Assembly (NCBI RefSeq): GCF_018882245.1
Contig: NZ_JACVOV010000001.1
Coordinates: 124,001 to 188,000, forward strand
DNA from: Polynucleobacter sp. AP-Capit-er-40B-B4
GTDB taxonomy: Bacteria; Pseudomonadota; Gammaproteobacteria; Burkholderiales; Burkholderiaceae
DNA: 64,000 nt
Direction of reading: 5' to 3'
Positions 37,393 through 46,783 of this stretch are shown here, in pieces. Positions within the stretch are counted from its first letter, which is position 1; every line of letters begins with the position of its first letter. The position numbers were made by a program, and so were the translations under genes. The notes under the pieces are model-generated. The model was not told the origin of the DNA. It was given only the letters and a program-made list of their open reading frames with translations, and made no database searches.

Positions 37393-38019
37393 ATGAGCAC
37401 AAAGACTCCAGCTGCTTTTTATTACGATATTGTTTCGCCATTTGCCTATCTTTATGTCAAGCAAAGACATCGCCTTGAGGGCAGGCTAGATATCAAACCA
37501 GTTCCGATTCTGTTGGGCGGCCTACTTCGCGCTACTGAAAATAAAGGTCCTGGTGAGGTTGCAGCTAAACGTCCCCACACTTATCAGTTCTGTGTATGGC
37601 AGGCTGAGAAGCTAGGCATCCCTTTTCGCTTTCCTGAACACCATCCATTTATGACGGTTGCAGCACAACGTCTGTTAGTTGAGCAGAATGCTGACTGGAC
37701 AATGGTTGAACGCGCATTTGATTACGTTTGGGTGGAAGGCAAAGACCCTAACTTATCTTGGCCAGAATTTTGCACATACTTAGGTTTGCCTGCTGACACC
37801 CCTAAACCTGAAAATCCAGAGGTAAAAGCAAAGCTCATTGCCAATACCAACCAGGCCAAAGCTGATGGTGCTTTTGGAGTGCCAGCTCTGATAGTCAATC
37901 AACAGTGCTTTTGGGGCATCGATACGATCGACTGGGTCTTGGAGTATCTCGCTAGACCTGGCATGTTTAAAGAGGCTTCTTACGCCTACGCTGGCAATGT
38001 GCCTAATGGTCTGAGCTGA
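37393..38019 (+). CDS. 2-hydroxychromene-2-carboxylate isomerase / DsbA-family protein
   Basis: The 208-residue protein has the DsbA-like thioredoxin fold of the kappa-class glutathione transferases. It lacks a CxxC site and has YYDIVSPFAYLY, whose serine is the catalytic residue of 2-hydroxychromene-2-carboxylate isomerase. GVPALIVNQQCFWGIDTIDWV matches the cis-proline loop and C-terminus. The isomerase takes part in naphthalene breakdown, but many genomes without that pathway carry such genes, so the physiological substrate is unknown. Confidence 0.85.
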   Translation: MSTKTPAAFYYDIVSPFAYLYVKQRHRLEGRLDIKPVPILLGGLLRATENKGPGEVAAKRPHTYQFCVWQAEKLGIPFRFPEHHPFMTVAAQRLLVEQNADWTMVERAFDYVWVEGKDPNLSWPEFCTYLGLPADTPKPENPEVKAKLIANTNQAKADGAFGVPALIVNQQCFWGIDTIDWVLEYLARPGMFKEASYAYAGNVPNGLS

Positions 38020-38101
38020 GGATACAGCTTCATTCACCCATCAGGCAGTAATGAGCAATACAATCAATTCAAGTTACTTTCACACTGTTTAAGGAGTTCA
38101 T

Positions 38102-38677
38102 ATGCGCAAGCTATTCGCAGCCCTCATCATTACCTTTTCTTGCTTTGCTAGCCAAGCTGCATTTGCAGGGCCAAAGGTGGAATTTAAAACAACTATGGGC
38201 AATTTCGTAGTGGAGTTGGATGACGTTAAAGCGCCTAAGACCACCGCTAACTTTTTAAATTATGTGAAGAGTGGTTTTTATAACGGCACCATCTTCCATC
38301 GCGTGATTGATGGTTTCATGATTCAGGGCGGTGGCTTTACTGCAGATCTCAATCAAAAACCAACTAATGCTCCAGTCGTTTCCGAGGCGCAAAACGGTTT
38401 AAAAAATAATGCCTATACGATTGCGATGGCCCGTACTTCCGATCCTGATTCTGCAACTGCACAGTTTTTTATTAACGTCAAAGACAATGCGGGATTAGAT
38501 TATCCCAATGCGATGGGTAATGGCTACACCGTATTTGGCAAAGTGATCTCCGGCACTCAAACGATTGATGCTATTCGCAAGATCCCGACCATGGTTGCAC
38601 CAGCGCCACGTATGGGCAGAATGGCTGATGTCCCAAGTCAGACCGTCACCATTGAATCCGCAACGATTCTGAAGTAA
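38102..38677 (+). CDS. ppiA: Periplasmic cyclophilin-type peptidyl-prolyl isomerase
   Basis: This enzyme speeds cis-trans isomerisation of proline peptide bonds in exported proteins. The 191-residue product has a signal peptide ending AAFAG and a complete cyclophilin domain: VKSGFYNGTIFHRVIDGFMI with the catalytic arginine, MARTSDPDSATAQFFINVKDN and GYTVFGKVISG. An AAGGAG ribosome site precedes the ATG, and 82 bases separate it from the upstream gene, so it may have its own promoter. The signal peptide supports the PpiA rather than the cytoplasmic PpiB type. Confidence 0.93.
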   Translation: MRKLFAALIITFSCFASQAAFAGPKVEFKTTMGNFVVELDDVKAPKTTANFLNYVKSGFYNGTIFHRVIDGFMIQGGGFTADLNQKPTNAPVVSEAQNGLKNNAYTIAMARTSDPDSATAQFFINVKDNAGLDYPNAMGNGYTVFGKVISGTQTIDAIRKIPTMVAPAPRMGRMADVPSQTVTIESATILK

Positions 38678-38701
38678 TTAGGAACTCCCAGGTAAGCCGC
38701 A

Positions 38702-40528
38702 ATGATTTTGCTCGATGACGCGCAAAGCACTGCGGCCTCGCCCACTAGCCGCCTCTATGAAAATACGATCCACTACTGGCGCGTACTTCCTAGCAGTGAT
38801 AGTGCTCTAGATTTATCTGCCACCCAGAAATGTCTTTCTGAAATCTCAGACTCTCTCGCTAGAGGTGAATATGTTGTGGCTGCTTTTGCCTATGAATTAG
38901 GTAGGCAAATACACAAACTTCCTCAGAGACCATCTTTATCTGATGAGCCACATCCATTAATAGAGGCTTGGGCTTTCTCAAGCTTTAAAAAACTGTCCAA
39001 GCAAGATGTTGATAGCTGCATCTCAGAAAAGCTATCCTTGCTTGAGAGTTCTCAACGTTGTGCAGGCGTATTGAATGTTCAGGAATCGATATCTGAGGAT
39101 CGCTTTACGGCAGATATCGACGCGATTCAGGAATACATTCGCAGTGGCGATAGCTACCAAATTAATCATACCTATCGCATTAAGGGTGAGATCTATGGTG
39201 CTCCGCTAGCCTTATACAGTCGCTTGCGGGATAGGCAACCCGGTAGATTTGGCGCTTACATAGAGCAAGATGGCAACTTTCTACTATCTCAGTCTCCGGA
39301 ACTCTTTATTGCGCGCAATGGCGATACTTTAAAAGCCATGCCCATGAAAGGTACTGCCAGCGCCTTATCTGCGGTTGCCAGTGCTTTATCCGATGACCCA
39401 AAGAATCAGGCGGAGAACGTCATGATTGTTGACTTACTGCGCAATGATCTCAGTCGCATTTCCTTACCGGGCACAGTAACGGTACCCAATCTTTTCGAAG
39501 TGGCAAGACATGGTGATGTGTTGCAAATGACCTCTACTGTGCAAGGTCAAATTAGGCCTGATGTCAGTCTCTTTGATATTTTCAAGGCCGTTTTTCCGTG
39601 TGGCTCTGTTACTGGCGCCCCAAAGAAGCGCAGCATGGAGATTATTCAAGAACTTGAACCCGAAGATCGAGGTTACTACTGTGGCGCATTAGGCTGGCTC
39701 GATCCCAACGGCAACTTTGCCTTTAGCGTACCTATCCGAACTGTTGAAATTACTGCAAACAGCAAATCACACGCCTCCACTTTCACTTTAGGAGTAGGCG
39801 CTGGCATTACCAATGACTCCGATGCCAAACAAGAGTGGCAAGAATGTCATATTAAATCTGCCTTTCTAATGGATCTTCCAAGTGCTACCGGTTTATTCGA
39901 AACGATTGCAGTGCTACACGGTGAGCCACAGAGATTGAGATCACACCTAGAGCGCATGCAAGCCTCTGCTTTGGCTTTGCGAATTCCCTTTGAATCTGTG
40001 ACTGCAGAAAAGTTGATTCTGAATGCTTGTGCGTCTTTTGATAAAAACTTATCGCATCGATTAAGACTAGATCTTGCAGCTAATGGAGCGCTTTCTGTTT
40101 CAAGCGCCGTCATTCATCAGACAAATGAACCCGTCAAAATATTTTGGGCTAAAGATATTTTGTCTGGTGACGTAACAATGCATTCAGGAGATGCCCTGCT
40201 GCAGCATAAAGTTAGCGAAAGAACTCTTTATGATCAAGCATGGCAAGAAGCAGTCAAGCTAGGTGGATTTGATGCCCTCTTTTGCAATGAGCAGGGTTTT
40301 GTGACAGAAGGCGGCAGAACTAGCATTTTTGTTAAACCTCGAGGTAGCTCTAATTGGCTTACGCCACCTGTCTCAGCAGGTCTTCTACCAGGCGTCATGC
40401 GTGCCGCCTTGCTTGCTGCTCCCAAAATGAATGCCCGTGAAGCTAACCTGACTATTAATGATGTTTCAATGGCAGATGAGATTATCCTTAGCAATGCCCT
40501 TCGTGGCGCTATCAAAGCCCATTTTTAG
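38702..40528 (+). CDS. pabB: Fused aminodeoxychorismate synthase component I and lyase (PabB-PabC)
   Basis: This enzyme should make p-aminobenzoate for folate. The 608-residue protein joins two domains. Residues about 1-390 are the chorismate-binding PabB domain, with PCGSVTGAPKKRSMEIIQE and TLGVGAGITNDSDAKQEW. Residues about 395-608 resemble 4-amino-4-deoxychorismate lyase, a class IV PLP aminotransferase with the PLP lysine in LQHKVSERTLYD and VTEGGRTSIF. The glutamine-hydrolysing partner PabA is not in the window. Such fusions are known in several Proteobacteria, so the absence of a stop between domains is not an error. Confidence 0.93.
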   Translation: MILLDDAQSTAASPTSRLYENTIHYWRVLPSSDSALDLSATQKCLSEISDSLARGEYVVAAFAYELGRQIHKLPQRPSLSDEPHPLIEAWAFSSFKKLSKQDVDSCISEKLSLLESSQRCAGVLNVQESISEDRFTADIDAIQEYIRSGDSYQINHTYRIKGEIYGAPLALYSRLRDRQPGRFGAYIEQDGNFLLSQSPELFIARNGDTLKAMPMKGTASALSAVASALSDDPKNQAENVMIVDLLRNDLSRISLPGTVTVPNLFEVARHGDVLQMTSTVQGQIRPDVSLFDIFKAVFPCGSVTGAPKKRSMEIIQELEPEDRGYYCGALGWLDPNGNFAFSVPIRTVEITANSKSHASTFTLGVGAGITNDSDAKQEWQECHIKSAFLMDLPSATGLFETIAVLHGEPQRLRSHLERMQASALALRIPFESVTAEKLILNACASFDKNLSHRLRLDLAANGALSVSSAVIHQTNEPVKIFWAKDILSGDVTMHSGDALLQHKVSERTLYDQAWQEAVKLGGFDALFCNEQGFVTEGGRTSIFVKPRGSSNWLTPPVSAGLLPGVMRAALLAAPKMNAREANLTINDVSMADEIILSNALRGAIKAHF

Positions 40529-40537
40529 AAAGTCAGT

Positions 40538-41098
40538 ATGAAGTATTGTCCTAACTGCGCTGCTGTATTGACGATCAAAATTCCAGCCGATGATTCTCGT
40601 GAACGCCATGTATGCGAAGCCTGCGGCAGCATTCATTATCAGAATCCTCGCAATGTAGTGGGTAGCATTCCTGTATACGGCCAGCAAGTGCTCTTATGTC
40701 GTAGAGCGATTGAGCCTCGTCATGGTTATTGGACTCTTCCTGCAGGCTTTATGGAGTTAGGTGAAAGTACGAGTCATGGTGCCGCTCGCGAGACTCTCGA
40801 GGAAGCTGGTGCTGAAGTGAACATCGGACCACTCTATTCACTACTCAACGTACCCCATGCCGAGCAAGTACATCTATTTTATTTAGCAACGATGAATACG
40901 CCAGAGTTTTCCGCTGGTGAAGAAAGTCTTGAAGTTGCACTCTTTAATGAGGCCGACATTCCCTGGAATGAATTGGCCTTTCCCACAGTGAAGCAGACCT
41001 TGGAATGGTTTTTTGCTGATCGCACTGCAGGCAACTTAGAGGCTGGCAAAGAATTTCATGTGCGCAGTCGTGACATCTTGCCATCTGAAAGAATTTAA
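40538..41098 (+). CDS. Nudix hydrolase with N-terminal zinc ribbon (NudC-like family)
   Basis: The 186-residue protein begins with a four-cysteine zinc ribbon (CPNC and CEAC, residues about 4-32) followed by a Nudix domain with the box GxxxxxExxxEAxREExxExG seen as GFMELGESTSHGAARETLEE then AGAE. It resembles ADP-ribose/NADH-type Nudix hydrolases but is shorter than NudC. The usual substrate is a nucleoside diphosphate derivative; the precise one cannot be told. It lies nine bases behind the pabBC gene. Confidence 0.87.
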   Translation: MKYCPNCAAVLTIKIPADDSRERHVCEACGSIHYQNPRNVVGSIPVYGQQVLLCRRAIEPRHGYWTLPAGFMELGESTSHGAARETLEEAGAEVNIGPLYSLLNVPHAEQVHLFYLATMNTPEFSAGEESLEVALFNEADIPWNELAFPTVKQTLEWFFADRTAGNLEAGKEFHVRSRDILPSERI

Positions 41099-41107
41099 AG
41101 GGTTGCT

Positions 41108-41845
41108 ATGGGTCAGATTGCCTGGCTAGGGCCTCATGACCCTTTCCCCAACCCTCTACTGGAGGCCGATCCAGATCCTACCGTTCCTGGGTTAATCGCG
41201 GTGAGCGAACAAATATATCCAGGACAACTCGCGCGCGCCTACCAACAGGGCATTTTCCCTTGGTACTCCGACAACCAGCCAGTACTCTGGTGGTCACCAG
41301 ACCCTAGAATGGTTTTAAAGCCAAGCAACTTCAAATGCAGCGATTCCTTACGTAAAATTATTCGCCTCTTTTGTCAAAATACCCAGTCTCAAGTAGAAGT
41401 AGATGGTGATTTTGGTGCTGTCATCCGCTCCTGCGCAACCAGTGCACGTAAAGACCAAGATGGCACCTGGATTACCCATGAAATTATGGACGCTTACACG
41501 GCATTGCATGAGCAAGGCAATGCTCATAGTATTGCTGTAATAGAGGATGGCCAGCTGATGGGCGGACTTTATTGCGTTTCTTTTGGAGCTATGGTTTTTG
41601 GTGAGTCCATGTTCAGTCGCAAAACCAATGCATCCAAAATCGCCTTAGCAGCCCTCAGTGCCTGGTGCCTAAGTAATGAGGTAAACATGATTGATTGCCA
41701 GCAAGAGACCGCTCATCTGCTTTCTTTGGGCGCCGCTCCCATACCACGCAAAGACTTTTTAGAGCAACTGCAAGTTTCTGTAAATCAAACTAAGATTAGT
41801 CAATCTTGGACTTTTGATAAAACCATATTGCATCACTGGCTATGA
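41108..41845 (+). CDS. aat: Leucyl/phenylalanyl-tRNA-protein transferase Aat
   Basis: Aat adds Leu or Phe from tRNA to proteins with N-terminal Lys or Arg, marking them for ClpAP. The 245-residue protein has the signature [23 protein letters not shown] and the catalytic core [21 protein letters not shown]. Its stop overlaps the bpt start (ATGA), so the two N-degron enzymes are coupled. clpS and clpA are not in the window. Confidence 0.96.
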   Translation: MGQIAWLGPHDPFPNPLLEADPDPTVPGLIAVSEQIYPGQLARAYQQGIFPWYSDNQPVLWWSPDPRMVLKPSNFKCSDSLRKIIRLFCQNTQSQVEVDGDFGAVIRSCATSARKDQDGTWITHEIMDAYTALHEQGNAHSIAVIEDGQLMGGLYCVSFGAMVFGESMFSRKTNASKIALAALSAWCLSNEVNMIDCQQETAHLLSLGAAPIPRKDFLEQLQVSVNQTKISQSWTFDKTILHHWL

Positions 41846-42588
41846 CCCAGCTCAAAGAACTCCCACTAACTACCCTGCAGTTTTATGCAACAGCTCCATA
41901 TACTTGTAGCTATCTTCCGAACAAGACTGCACGCTCTCAAGTGGCTACCCCATCTCATTTGATTCATGCGGATGTCTACAGTGATTTGTTAAATGCTGGG
42001 TTTAGACGCAGTGGTTTGTATACCTATCGCCCCTATTGTGATGAATGCAAGGCTTGTATTGCGACGCGCATCTTGGTAAATCAATTCATACCTTCACGAA
42101 GTCAGCGCCGCGCCCAGAAAAAACACGCTGGTCTTGAAGCATCAGTATTAAATCTTGGCTACCAAGAAGAGCATTACCAACTCTATCAACGCTATCAACA
42201 TGAGCGACATGAAGGTGGAGATATGGATAGCGACGATCAAGACCAGTACATGCAATTTTTATTGCAAAGTCGAGTGAACTCGCGCATTGTGGAATTTCGG
42301 GATGGTCCTCACGATCCACACCCAGGTCGATTACGCATGGTTAGCATGATCGATATCTTGGAACAAGGCATCTCCTCGGTTTATACCTTTTATGACACCT
42401 CAAGCCATGCAGCTAGCTATGGCAGCTACAGCATCATGTGGCAAATAGAGCAGGCAAGGATCTTAGGTTTGCCCTACCTCTATCTTGGCTACTACATCAA
42501 AGAAAGCAACAAGATGTCGTACAAGATTAAATATCAGCCCATGGAGGGGCTGATCGACGATCATTGGCAACCGTTGTCTGAGTCATAA
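41842..42588 (+). CDS. bpt: Aspartate/glutamate leucyltransferase Bpt
   Basis: Bpt transfers Leu from tRNA to N-terminal Asp or Glu. The 248-residue protein resembles the eukaryotic arginyltransferase Ate1 but is the bacterial leucyl-transferring type. It has the cysteine cluster [16 protein letters not shown], the [19 protein letters not shown] motif and the Ate C-terminal fold. It overlaps aat by four bases. The pair lets the cell degrade proteins with basic or acidic N-termini. Confidence 0.93.
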   Translation: MTQLKELPLTTLQFYATAPYTCSYLPNKTARSQVATPSHLIHADVYSDLLNAGFRRSGLYTYRPYCDECKACIATRILVNQFIPSRSQRRAQKKHAGLEASVLNLGYQEEHYQLYQRYQHERHEGGDMDSDDQDQYMQFLLQSRVNSRIVEFRDGPHDPHPGRLRMVSMIDILEQGISSVYTFYDTSSHAASYGSYSIMWQIEQARILGLPYLYLGYYIKESNKMSYKIKYQPMEGLIDDHWQPLSES

Positions 42589-42597
42589 TATCTACCC

Positions 42598-43632
42598 ATG
42601 ATCGATCGCTACTCCCTTCTACGCCCTTGGCTCTTTTGTATAGACCCTGAAAAAGCCCATAACCTCACTCTGAGTAATATGGATCGCGCGCAGCGCTGGG
42701 GACTATTAGAGCGTTTGATAACTAAGCCGATTAACGATCCACAAATGCTTTGCGGCATCGAGTTTCCGAACCCAGTTGGCCTTGCTGCTGGATTGGATAA
42801 AGATGGCAAACACATTGATGCGCTTGCCGCATTGGGATTTGGATTTTTAGAAATCGGCACCGTGACGCCACGCCCACAACCCGGCAACCCAAAACCTCGG
42901 ATGTTTCGCCTTCCTGAAGCACAGGGCATCATCAATCGCATGGGCTTTAACAACGATGGTGTTGATGCCTGCGTCTCCAGAGTGCGCAGCTCTAAGTTTT
43001 GGCAAAACGGTGGTGTACTCGGTATGAACATTGGCAAAAATGCCAGCACACCAATAGAAGAAGCTTCGCGTGATTACGTATTGGCCATGGAAGCTGTCTA
43101 TGAAATTGCCACTTACATTACGGTTAATATCTCCTCCCCCAACACTCAAAATCTGCGCGCTCTACAAGGCGAAGAAATGCTCCGTGAATTGTTGGGTAGC
43201 TTGGATGAAGCCAGAAAACGTTTATCTGATCGCTACGGTGTACGCAAGCCACTCTTCCTGAAGATTGCGCCGGACTTAGATCATGGCGATATCAATCTCA
43301 TTGCGGATCTACTTCTAGAGTTTGGTATTGATGCAGTCATTGCTACCAACACAACCATTTCTAGAGATGCAGTCAAAGGAATGGAATTTGGGGAAGAAGC
43401 CGGTGGCCTATCTGGCGCACCTGTTCGCCATGCCTCCAATATTGTCATCAAAGCTTTAAAAGCCAGACTTGGCAATCAACTGCCGATTATTGGTGTTGGC
43501 GGCATCATGTCTGGCGCCGATGCCAGAGAAAAGATCATGGCAGGTGCTAGCCTAGTCCAACTCTATAGCGGCTTGATCTATCGTGGCCCAGACTTAGTCA
43601 ACGAGTGCGCCACCGCCTTAAGACAGCCTTAA
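42598..43632 (+). CDS. pyrD: Dihydroorotate dehydrogenase (quinone) PyrD
   Basis: PyrD oxidises dihydroorotate to orotate in pyrimidine synthesis and passes electrons to quinone. The 344-residue protein is the class 2, membrane-associated type: an N-terminal amphipathic helix region ([17 protein letters not shown]), then the FMN barrel with [13 protein letters not shown], the serine base in [14 protein letters not shown] and the FMN phosphate site [13 protein letters not shown]. It follows bpt after nine bases. Confidence 0.97.
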   Translation: MIDRYSLLRPWLFCIDPEKAHNLTLSNMDRAQRWGLLERLITKPINDPQMLCGIEFPNPVGLAAGLDKDGKHIDALAALGFGFLEIGTVTPRPQPGNPKPRMFRLPEAQGIINRMGFNNDGVDACVSRVRSSKFWQNGGVLGMNIGKNASTPIEEASRDYVLAMEAVYEIATYITVNISSPNTQNLRALQGEEMLRELLGSLDEARKRLSDRYGVRKPLFLKIAPDLDHGDINLIADLLLEFGIDAVIATNTTISRDAVKGMEFGEEAGGLSGAPVRHASNIVIKALKARLGNQLPIIGVGGIMSGADAREKIMAGASLVQLYSGLIYRGPDLVNECATALRQP

Positions 43633-43699
43633 ATCGCCTTTAGATCACTCCAAATGGGGGGCTTTTTAATGCTTGCCCCATAAAATGGCATTTCACAAT

Positions 43700-43727
43700 A
43701 TGCAATTTCATCTGAAATCGCTACAAT
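43700..43727 (+). promoter_or_regulatory. iclR promoter with internal palindrome
   Basis: A -10 element TACAAT lies at 43722-43727, only seven bases before the iclR ATG, with a weak -35 (ATGCAA at 43700-43705). Between them is ATTTCA-TC-TGAAAT at 43705-43718, a palindrome of the kind IclR proteins bind. This arrangement predicts a leaderless, self-repressed transcript. Confidence 0.4.
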
Positions 43728-43734
43728 ATGGCCT

Positions 43735-44559
43735 ATGAGTACTAGCAAAACCATCAAAACCCCCAAATCTACCGGTGAGGTTGGTAAAACAGCCATCCAG
43801 GTAGTGGAGCGCATGATGAATTTGCTAGATGCGCTAGCTGATCAAGAGGACTCAAGCAGCCTCAAAAACCTTGCTGAACTCACTGGCCTCCACCCCTCTA
43901 CTGCTCACCGCATTTTGAATGACATGGTTGCCTGCAGACTAGTTGAGCGTGGTGATGGCGGCACTTACCGTCTTGGTTTAAAGCTACTGGAGCTTGGCAA
44001 TTTAGTGAAGGCAAGATTGTCAGTCCGCGAAGCAGCGCAGTTACCAATGCGTACCCTACACAAGCTCACCGGTGAAACAGTAAACCTATCTGTTCGCCAA
44101 GGCGATGAAATCGTTTATGTTGATCGTGCTTATAGCGAACGTTCAGGAATGCAAGTTGTCCGTGCTATTGGTGGTCGCGCGCCTTTGCACCTCACCTCAG
44201 TTGGCAAACTCTTTTTAGCTAGCGATGATCCTGGTCAGGTTCGCGCCTATGTCACACGCACCGGCCTATCTGGACATACTCGCAATAGCATCACCGAATT
44301 AGGCAAACTCGAAACTGAGCTCAATCAAGTACGCAAAGTGGGCAATGCTCGCGATGATGAAGAATTAGAGTTGGGCGTGAGCTGTTTAGCTGCCGCTATC
44401 TTGGATGACACCGGGAAATTGGTTGCCGGGCTATCTTTAAGCGCTCCAACCGATCGCATTCAGGCAGATTGGCTGCGCGCCCTTCAAGAAACTGCCCTAC
44501 AGATCTCCAAGGGTATGGGCTTTAAACCCAAATCTGCCGAACCAGGCAGCACAAACTAG
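43735..44559 (+). CDS. IclR-family transcriptional regulator
   Basis: The 274-residue protein has an IclR winged helix (about 30-90; recognition region TGLHPSTAHRILNDMVACRLVERG) and a C-terminal effector domain (about 105-265). IclR regulators usually control catabolic operons, but no target is next to it: pyrD lies upstream and a convergent pbpG downstream, ending three bases away. There is no Shine-Dalgarno sequence before the ATG, and the predicted -10 is seven bases upstream, so translation may start on a leaderless mRNA. Confidence 0.9.
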   Translation: MSTSKTIKTPKSTGEVGKTAIQVVERMMNLLDALADQEDSSSLKNLAELTGLHPSTAHRILNDMVACRLVERGDGGTYRLGLKLLELGNLVKARLSVREAAQLPMRTLHKLTGETVNLSVRQGDEIVYVDRAYSERSGMQVVRAIGGRAPLHLTSVGKLFLASDDPGQVRAYVTRTGLSGHTRNSITELGKLETELNQVRKVGNARDDEELELGVSCLAAAILDDTGKLVAGLSLSAPTDRIQADWLRALQETALQISKGMGFKPKSAEPGSTN

Positions 44560-44561
44560 AT

Positions 44562-45578
44562 TTACATTAAGCGGCGAATTGGCTGAGCGCCAGATGGCAT
44601 ACGCTCATACCAATCACGCACACGCACGGCATCAGCAAAACGCGATTGCGTTCCCACAGAATCTAAGAACACTAATAACAAAGGCGTGTTATTTACTCTA
44701 GCCTGCATCACCAAACATTTACCAGCAGCATTAATGAAGCCAGTTTTTTGCAGGCCGATATTCATATCACCAGAACGCACTAAGCGATTGGTATTCAAAA
44801 ACTTCTGTGGACGCTTGGCAATCACCATGGTCAGATCTGGCCAAGTTGAAAACTCACGAATGGTTTTATATTGATATGCCGCACTGAGCATGCGCGTCAG
44901 ATCTTCCGCTGTGGCAACGTTCTCACTCAGGAGACCAGTTGGATCCGCAAAATGAGAATGATCCATACCAAGCTCTTTTGCTTTGCGATTCATGGCACCA
45001 ACAAATGATGGAATACCGCCTGGGTAATTTCTTCCCAGGGTATATGCAGCGCGGTTCTCAGAGGACATTAGAGCTAGTAGTAAGGCTTCTTCACGAGTCA
45101 ACACCGTACCGCCAGCCAAACGTGAAGTGCGGTAAATTTGTACATCCTCAGAATTAATTACCAATGTCTCATCTAAAGGCATCTTGGCATCTAACACTAC
45201 CATCGCTGTCATTAACTTTGTAATAGAAGCGATTGGCAAACTGACGGAGGGGTTCTTTTCAAAATACACTTCTTTGGTATCTTGATTGACCACCATCGCC
45301 ACGCTGGATTTGAGATTCAATTCGTCATGCTGTCCACGCAACCCTAATGCAGTTGCAAGAGATGGTCTTGCGGGTATGACCGGCTCTGTTGAGCGCGTCA
45401 CTGTTACGCGAACTGTTTTAGGTTTCTTGGCAGCCTTGGTATTTGTCTTGGCAGCTGCTTTAGTGGAAGTTTTGGCTTGCTGCTTATCTTTATTGGCAGC
45501 AATTGCAGGTGCATTCGCCAAAGCGCCAACCGCAAAAAATACCGCCAAGGCAAAAAGCCAAAATCGATTCAAACGCAT
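44562..45578 (-). CDS. pbpG: D-alanyl-D-alanine endopeptidase, PBP7 type
   Basis: This periplasmic enzyme cuts D,D-cross-links in peptidoglycan. The 338-residue protein has a signal peptide (MRLNRFWLFALAVFFAVGALA), a Lys/Ala/Thr-rich linker of about 40 residues, then an S11 peptidase domain with the catalytic SITK, the SEN triad member in MSSENRAAYTLGRNYPGG, and QKTG. I start at the ATG at 45578, with GGAAGG nine bases upstream; an upstream open frame runs to 45770 but overlaps the next gene. A carboxypeptidase role is the alternative. Confidence 0.9.
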   Translation of the reverse strand: MRLNRFWLFALAVFFAVGALANAPAIAANKDKQQAKTSTKAAAKTNTKAAKKPKTVRVTVTRSTEPVIPARPSLATALGLRGQHDELNLKSSVAMVVNQDTKEVYFEKNPSVSLPIASITKLMTAMVVLDAKMPLDETLVINSEDVQIYRTSRLAGGTVLTREEALLLALMSSENRAAYTLGRNYPGGIPSFVGAMNRKAKELGMDHSHFADPTGLLSENVATAEDLTRMLSAAYQYKTIREFSTWPDLTMVIAKRPQKFLNTNRLVRSGDMNIGLQKTGFINAAGKCLVMQARVNNTPLLLVFLDSVGTQSRFADAVRVRDWYERMPSGAQPIRRLM

Positions 45579-45697
45579 CCCAAAATACCTTCCAAAACTT
45601 TCAACATACGGAATGATAATTAATTTCCCAAGGCAAGGCGGTTTTATTCGCCCCAATCTAGGTATTCCGCCTACCAATATCCACTCTTCAGTACACC

Positions 45698-46585
45698 CTA
45701 CTCTGCAATGGTTGCCACTGTATTGGCCTGACGCGCGTTTACTAGCACTACCCCCGTCATCGTTAGACATAGACCAACAGCCATCAGTAAGGTGAACGGC
45801 TCATCAAATAACAGCCAAGCCATTGCAGCAGTTGTCGGTGGCACTAAATAGAGAAAGCTGGTGACTTTGGTAGCAGCGCCCTTGCGAATCATCATGAATA
45901 ACAAACTGATTGATCCTATCGATAAGGGGAAGATTGCCCAGAGCAATGCACCAATAACGGAGGGGTTCCAAACCATCTCGCCTGATTCAAAAAAATACAT
46001 ACAGATAAAGCACAGCACCGCTGAAACGCCAAACTGAATAGAGGAGCCAGCGCGCAGATCAAACACTGGGCAGAATTTCTTTTGATAAAGAGTGCCAAAG
46101 GTTATCGAGAGAAGCCCTCCAAATGCGAGCGCGTAACTCGCCAAAGGAATATGCATAAAACCGATCTTTTCAGCTACAACTAAAGCAACACCAGCAAAAC
46201 CAAACCCCAGACCAATCCACTGACGCGGTGACACCTTCTCCGAAATCCAAGCAGCAAACCAGGCCGTCACAATTGGCTGAAGTCCAACAATAATCGCAAC
46301 CAACCCAGCAGTCATTCCCAATCTGACCGCAAACCATACGCCAAGTAAGTAACCAAACTGAAGCAAGATGCCAGCAACGGCAATATGCTTGATTTGCGAC
46401 CAGTTAGGCCAAGTGATTCTCCACACTAGGCTAAGCGCTGCCATCGCCACCAAAACCCCTGCAAACCGCCAAAACAGGAAGGTTGCTGGCTCAACATAAG
46501 GCATTGCTAAACGCGCAATGACGAAACCCGTACTCCAAATGAGTACAAATATCGGTGCAATAGCGGTGTCTAGCGTAAGCTTCAT
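45698..46585 (-). CDS. EamA-family (DMT) transporter
   Basis: The 295-residue protein has ten predicted membrane helices arranged as two EamA repeats (about 5-138 and 150-285), the layout of RhaT/YdcZ-like drug-metabolite transporters. The ends of the two repeats show similar helices (LGFGFAGVALVVAEKIGF and VGLCLTMTGVVLVNARQ). Substrates of this family include amino acids and other metabolites, and cannot be predicted. It is divergent from the phasin gene. Confidence 0.88.
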   Translation of the reverse strand: MKLTLDTAIAPIFVLIWSTGFVIARLAMPYVEPATFLFWRFAGVLVAMAALSLVWRITWPNWSQIKHIAVAGILLQFGYLLGVWFAVRLGMTAGLVAIIVGLQPIVTAWFAAWISEKVSPRQWIGLGFGFAGVALVVAEKIGFMHIPLASYALAFGGLLSITFGTLYQKKFCPVFDLRAGSSIQFGVSAVLCFICMYFFESGEMVWNPSVIGALLWAIFPLSIGSISLLFMMIRKGAATKVTSFLYLVPPTTAAMAWLLFDEPFTLLMAVGLCLTMTGVVLVNARQANTVATIAE

Positions 46586-46681
46586 GAGTAACTTGCTGAA
46601 AATATTAGGATTTTTTACTGAATCTTCGATTTTAGGCGCTTTTGCCTACCTACCCCATTTATATCCAAGATTGGGAACATA

Positions 46682-46694
46682 TGCTGCATCGCAA
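46682..46694 (+). promoter_or_regulatory. Candidate PhaR/PhbF operator at the phasin promoter
   Basis: The sequence TGCTGCATCGCAA fits TG-N-TGC-N3-GCAA exactly, the pattern I recall for PhbF/PhaR repressors of polyhydroxybutyrate genes in related betaproteobacteria. It overlaps the place expected for the -35 element of the TATAAT box at 46706-46711. About 0.5 perfect matches are expected in the whole window by chance. Confidence 0.5.
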
Positions 46695-46705
46695 CATATA
46701 TGCCA

Positions 46706-46711
46706 TATAAT
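46706..46711 (+). promoter_or_regulatory. -10 element of the phasin gene
   Basis: TATAAT is a perfect -10 sequence. A -35 would fall at 46684-46689 (CTGCAT), inside the proposed repressor site. The phasin ATG follows at 46784, after a leader of about 65 bases. Confidence 0.5.
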
Positions 46712-46783
46712 TTGTCAAAGAGAGTACATTAGGGAAAGCCTAAAGTCAGAATCAAAATAATTATCAAATGGAAAGAGACTGAA

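Noticed and set aside
38702-40528. PabB and PabC domains in one frame as a possible sequencing error
   Set aside because: The linker is clean and fusions of this type are known, so a missing stop codon is not required.
42609-43049. Open frame on the minus strand inside pyrD
   Set aside because: It is covered by the conserved FMN barrel of PyrD; no start signal or domain was seen.
43658-43680. Possible terminator between pyrD and iclR (GGGG...CCCC)
   Set aside because: The stem is only five or six pairs with a long loop and is not followed by a T run.
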